Source: Lunularia cruciata (Eukaryota; Streptophyta; Marchantiopsida; Lunulariales; Lunulariaceae). From it: 64,000 nucleotides of DNA. A program made the position numbers and the translations under genes. This document shows positions 59,831 through 64,000 of the stretch, piece by piece. Positions within the stretch are counted from its first letter, which is position 1; every line of letters starts with the position of its first letter. The stretch lies in assembly GCA_948567375.1 (NCBI GenBank), contig OX419756.1:64954552-65018551 (forward strand). The letters are read 5' to 3'. The notes beneath the pieces are model-generated. The model saw only the letters and a list, made by a program, of their open reading frames with translations. It made no database searches and had not been told where the DNA came from.

Positions 59831-61660
59831 AAATGCTCTAGACTGGAAAATATCTACTTAGTGGACGAACTTAGATCTAATTCACTGATAGCAAGGACAC
59901 TAAAGCTAACCGTGCTCTACCTCAAGTAATGAGATCAAACATACTAAGTTTTTTAATTTTGGAGGTCTGAGTCAATTCCCTTGATTGTTGGGTGCTTCGA
60001 CGTATCTTTCTAATCGATTTTAGACTGCTTGCGTCCAGTGGGACTACTGTTGGAATTTTGCCATGGAAGGCACGCTTTATTTCATCAAAATCATTCATCC
60101 CTGTTGATAAACCGGCACTTCTGGGGTAAAGTACTTCCCTCGCAGTCCAATTAAAAGTAAGGCCGATCGACAGTAACCTGGCACAATAAGCATGACGTCG
60201 GTACGGACTACCAATCCCGGATTCCAAGAATGAATAGTCTTCTGAGAGAACTTTGAACTACACGGGAATTCCCTCTTGCTAGACTGTTCCTCCAGATAAG
60301 GGATGATGAAGATTTGGAACACTAGAAAAAGGTCACTAAACTCTTCGCAGGCAGGTACTTATGACCATCCGAATCCCTTGAAAACTTAACACGTAAACTT
60401 TCGTTCAGAACTTGTCAAAATATTCATAACATTTCATGGAACGATTAATAATTACAGTGGTTTCTCAATATCTTTGGGTATTGAATATCTTTCAGTTACG
60501 GTTGATTATCGTACAACAATAGTTGAAATCAGGAACGCACTGTGTTCCTGATTCCTGTCAGATAGATTTTATTTTGTCCTATGATCAGTGTGTTGCTGTC
60601 TCTTAAAATTTTTAAGCTTGCTGTAATATCGAAGAGGTGAAACCTCGAACATCAACACGGTGTTATCCCGATTTAAGGGCCTTCATGTCAGATATGACCG
60701 GGAAAAGACCGATAGCAACCATCGTGAGAACCAGAGGAACTTTACTGTCTTGTTTGTGTGTGAAGAGTAGGGGACGACTTCCATGAGTAGTTGTCCAGTA
60801 AATCACTCGATTGAGTTCCTGATCTCGTATTGCTCTCACAAAGCGTTAATCGAGGAATAAAGAGAAGTACAGCATAGGCGTGAGCAATTTCTTTTGTTGG
60901 TCACTTTTGTGGGCTAATCCGCCCTCTAAGTCATACCGGATATGAAATTGCAAAAGATCATATAAGTCGCATTTGTATATAATGATTTGCTTATCAGCAG
61001 TACGCATGGTTTTTCCGAGTACGATAGACTTTTAATCTCCTCAAGACCAATTGCGATTTACCAAGGATGAAATTTCAACAGACCCATTCACACGAGAGAG
61101 ACAAATAAGGTGATAGGGTCATTAGCTTTGTTAATAATCTTTACTTTGAAATCATGTCTCCATCTTAATCTGAAGGGAATCTACGTTCTGTATATGTCTA
61201 GCTGTAGCTAGATCCTATATAACATACCTAACAAATTGTGATTTTCCTGTTTTCTAGCTACAGACGTCTTATATCAACATACAGTAGATGGTAAATTTTG
61301 CAGTTTCCACAATTATTCTTGCTGTCTAAATAGATATGGTTTTGTCTGGAGAGGATCGTCCAGATCTGACTTCTACTATCAACATTTTTTGTATTTTCCC
61401 AGCTCTAGTCCTTTGGGTAACGCACCAATCTGCATTCTGCTTAAACTCCTCCCTGCTGTCTTCTTTATTGTCGACGAAAGATCCTATACTTGTAATGACA
61501 GGTATGTGCAACATTTCTCATAGAAATTTTGGCTAACATCCCCGGTCATAGCTTTTGGAGCTGTACATAAACTTCGCAGACCCACTGTAGTAAATCTCTT
61601 CTACCGCAATCGATCCTGATCCGGCAGCTCGTGGTTGAGAAATGACTTTGATTTGCAAAC
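59831..61660. other. Intergenic, no gene recognised
   Basis: A 101-codon frame on the minus strand (60227 to 59922) has no recognisable domain and is probably chance. A small inverted repeat ATCAGGAAC/GTTCCTGAT lies at 60528-60552. Confidence 0.45.
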
Positions 61661-62404
61661 CTACCAGTCGGCAGGCCAACGCTTGGCTGGTGCAGTCGAG
61701 GAACTTGACCCAGTTCCCGTAGCCTCCTGGATAACAGATGTTAGAGTTGCTGGGGACAGAGGGAAACCAATCCCATGTCTTGTCGATGGAGTTAGTGTAA
61801 AAATTGTGCTGACGACAAATGAAACAATTCCGGGGACGGTCTGGACGAGGACATCACTAAGAGTGGGAAAAAGGCAAGATCGAATGTTAGGAGTCACAAG
61901 CGAGCAGGCTGCAAATACTGCAACTGAGAGAAGCGCATGGAGGACATCAATGAACTTCAGCTTGTATTTTTCCTTTTCAGCAGTGCGCAGAGCAACGGGC
62001 AGTTGTGGAGTCCATAAACCCCAGAAAGTCACAAGTCCGTAATAGACTTGGCCATCCGGGGCCTGGAAGCTGTCAGTGAAGCAAGAGAAATAGCAGAAGA
62101 CCGCAAAGAAGATAGTCGTTGCTGCACTGCGCCATAACTCAGAAGGGTTGTCACAAGTTCCATTGTCTGTGATAATTGGAGCAATCGCTGTGAATGCCAA
62201 GAATGTTCCTGTGGGCAGTAAGTTGGCTAAGTTTGATGCGCTATCGTATATACCGTTGAGAAAGGATGACCAGATCGACACGGGTGGACTCGGTTGGATG
62301 GCGGAACTAGTTTCTGTATTTGCAGCGGGGTTTACCAGTGATTCTCCTTCTCTCGGTCTCACAGATGATACCAAAGGAGTTGTAAGCTGATCTGAGGAAG
62401 CCAT
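61661..62404 (-). CDS. DUF679 domain membrane protein (DMP family), 247 aa
   Basis: Same family as 56082-56690. The start chosen is the ATG at 62404 (MASSDQL), in a strong context (CACCATGGC); an in-frame Met 31 codons upstream at 62497 is possible but less likely. Residues 1-44 are Ser/Pro/Thr-rich and probably cytosolic. Then come SNLANLLPTGTFLAFTAIAP (57-76, helix 1), TDNGTCDNPSELWR, helix 2 at about 93-111, GQVYYGLVTFWGLWTPQLP, helix 3 at about 150-170, TPNIRSCLFPTLSD, helix 4 at about 187-205, STRHGIGFPLSPATL, and a Ser-rich tail ending PADW. It is intronless. It forms a tandem series with a pseudogene at 59217 and an intact copy at 56082, all on the minus strand. Confidence 0.92.
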   Translation of the reverse strand: MASSDQLTTPLVSSVRPREGESLVNPAANTETSSAIQPSPPVSIWSSFLNGIYDSASNLANLLPTGTFLAFTAIAPIITDNGTCDNPSELWRSAATTIFFAVFCYFSCFTDSFQAPDGQVYYGLVTFWGLWTPQLPVALRTAEKEKYKLKFIDVLHALLSVAVFAACSLVTPNIRSCLFPTLSDVLVQTVPGIVSFVVSTIFTLTPSTRHGIGFPLSPATLTSVIQEATGTGSSSSTAPAKRWPADW

Positions 62405-64000
62405 GGTGCTAGAGCTGATTTTTTCTTTTGAGGTACAATTCTTTTCAATATCTATCAGACAGATTGTTGCTGAATCCAGCAAAGCAACCAGCGACAAATG
62501 TGGAGAGTTGAGAGTAAACTTGCAAAGTGGAGTATTTATTCAGTCTTGGCTTGCTAACGAAGGGGCAAATCAGAACTTCCGGGCACTGGTATGGCCCCAC
62601 ATCCAGAATTTGCGCCAAAGTGATGGACTATTCTTTAACTTCCAATTAGGGACAATACTGCTGGACCCTACCCAAAACTGTTGCGCAACTATTAAACCTT
62701 TTGGTATCGAGCATTCGTACATTTGACACGAGATTTTCACTCCTCTCCGTATGAATCGTGTGTACTGAGACTATTCAAAGCTTTGATTGTGGACATGCTG
62801 GCCTCATCAGCACTCCTGCTGTCTAGCACTAATCTAAGAAGCTCTTCACTGAGTGGGACAGGCAACCTATACTCGGATGAGGAAATCGCACGGTACCTAT
62901 ATCGGTCTGATCATGAAGTTCCTGCTGGCCTGCCTCACGGATATGGTTGATGAGGACTGCCACCAGTCAAATCTTCTCGCTAAAATCTGTGATTCCAAAT
63001 CTAGATATTAGCTAGATATCAAATTTATGTCAAATACACCAAGAGCTTATAATGCACAGGCCCATTTGAGTTGTAACCAGATATCCAGCTAGATATCAAG
63101 TTAAATCCTGTATCACGACTTACGGTGCACAGGGCTGAGTCATATGAGTAGTAAATACCTCCTTCAGGTTCATCATCCAACTCCTCACCCTTCACGTTAC
63201 AGTGGACTACATGTTCGATTACGTAGACCGCACATTGAGTTGATTCATCAGCTGACACTAACTCGAATAACTCAAGTGGGTTATAGCCCACTTGCACACA
63301 TGATCTTCTAGATTAACGTATAGCACGTATGTCTTACGATTCTGGTAAGAGGTCTCTGAAATTCTTAACCGTTAGCCATCGCATTGAGATCTCTCTGCCT
63401 TAACTAGTTATTCTTGCGCTCCAGACCGCTAACGAGAACCCCGTCACATTCTTGGTCTTCTCCTCGATAATTGTTCTTCTTTCTCTCCGGGTTGCTCCTA
63501 GTACCTACTGATCGGCACAAGTGTTTTAGCCTACTTATTGCTTTGAGACCCCAAAGAACTCCTCGAGTATAGGTCTGCAGCAAATGTATTATGATGTTCT
63601 TTTCCTCCTGATCTGTTCATGTATACTCTTTGAAGACAACTACCAATGGCAGTTATTCCGATCAAAGACATCTTTGCTCAGAAGTGTAAGCGTTAGTATT
63701 GTCACAATGGGCCTAGGGTCTGATAATCTGGATTGCATGCGCGGCTACTTTGCTGGTTTGAGATCTGAATCACTACCCTGGGCTCTTCCAACAGAAACCT
63801 GATGTTATTTAGAGTGGTTCATGGTGGCAGTAGGTAGTCGCAGAGTCTTCAAACTTCAGGAGACGTGGAACCCCAACAACTTCAAATAAACCTTCCCCAT
63901 CGTATAAACGATTATTCCTCAAAGCTTTCTACTTAGTCTAATGAACTTCAATGCTCCGTTTCAGATCTATATGTCATTGACCTCCTAACTACAGTAGCGT
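62405..64000. other. 5' region of the DMP gene and unassigned sequence to the window end
   Basis: It contains the upstream region of the DMP gene on the minus strand. A 90-codon minus-strand frame (63297 to 63025) and small plus-strand frames have no recognised domain. No gene is claimed. Confidence 0.45.

Noticed and set aside
59922-60227. 101-codon minus-strand frame between DMP copies
   Set aside because: No domain and no similarity to neighbours; probably chance.
63025-63297. 90-codon minus-strand frame ending the window
   Set aside because: It has protein-like composition but no recognised family and no start or splice context that can be supported.

Overview
This is nuclear DNA of a land plant. 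It has spliced genes with GT-AG introns, a plant-type CPSF100 gene, DMP/DUF679 membrane-protein genes found only in plants, F-box/kelch genes, and both Ty1/copia and Ty3/gypsy LTR retrotransposons. The short introns, the local F-box/kelch and DMP paralogs and the AT-rich transposon nest would fit a bryophyte (liverwort or moss), but no species can be fixed from the sequence.

Layout. Positions 1-15000 are genic with balanced base composition: the last exon of an acidic nuclear-type protein (195-1224), a complete 18-exon gene for cleavage and polyadenylation specificity factor subunit CPSF100 (3973-11825, 745 aa), and an unrecognised coiled-coil gene (12473-13206 or 13210). From about 15000 to 21250 the DNA is AT-rich repeats: a reverse-strand copia fragment, a (TA)n tract and a 1.7 kb tandem duplication. 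A small gene-like island at 21277-22609 holds a broken F-box/kelch gene.

Positions 24000-53300 are a transposon nest: (i) an RT-encoding non-LTR-like element whose middle is tandemly duplicated (25600-31020); (ii) a Helitron Rep/helicase remnant (31030-36316), split by a solo LTR with a perfect CTAGT target duplication and by a 2.2 kb block, with an inverted copy of part of it at 36660-37250; (iii) a copia remnant (about 41870-51470), split by a structurally complete but coding-dead Ty3/gypsy chromovirus (42652-48957, target duplication AATTA). The chromovirus LTRs carry arrays matching the heat shock element consensus just upstream of TATA boxes.

Positions 53300-64000 are genic again: a decayed second F-box/kelch copy, then three DMP genes on the minus strand in tandem (intact, pseudogene, intact). 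No CRISPR, rRNA or tRNA genes were seen, and there is no operon organisation. The most unusual features are the heat-shock-element-like LTRs, the nested insertions resolved to target duplications, the RT element with its catalytic motif deleted from one of two tandem copies, and several near-perfect palindromes, three of them inside one CPSF100 intron.
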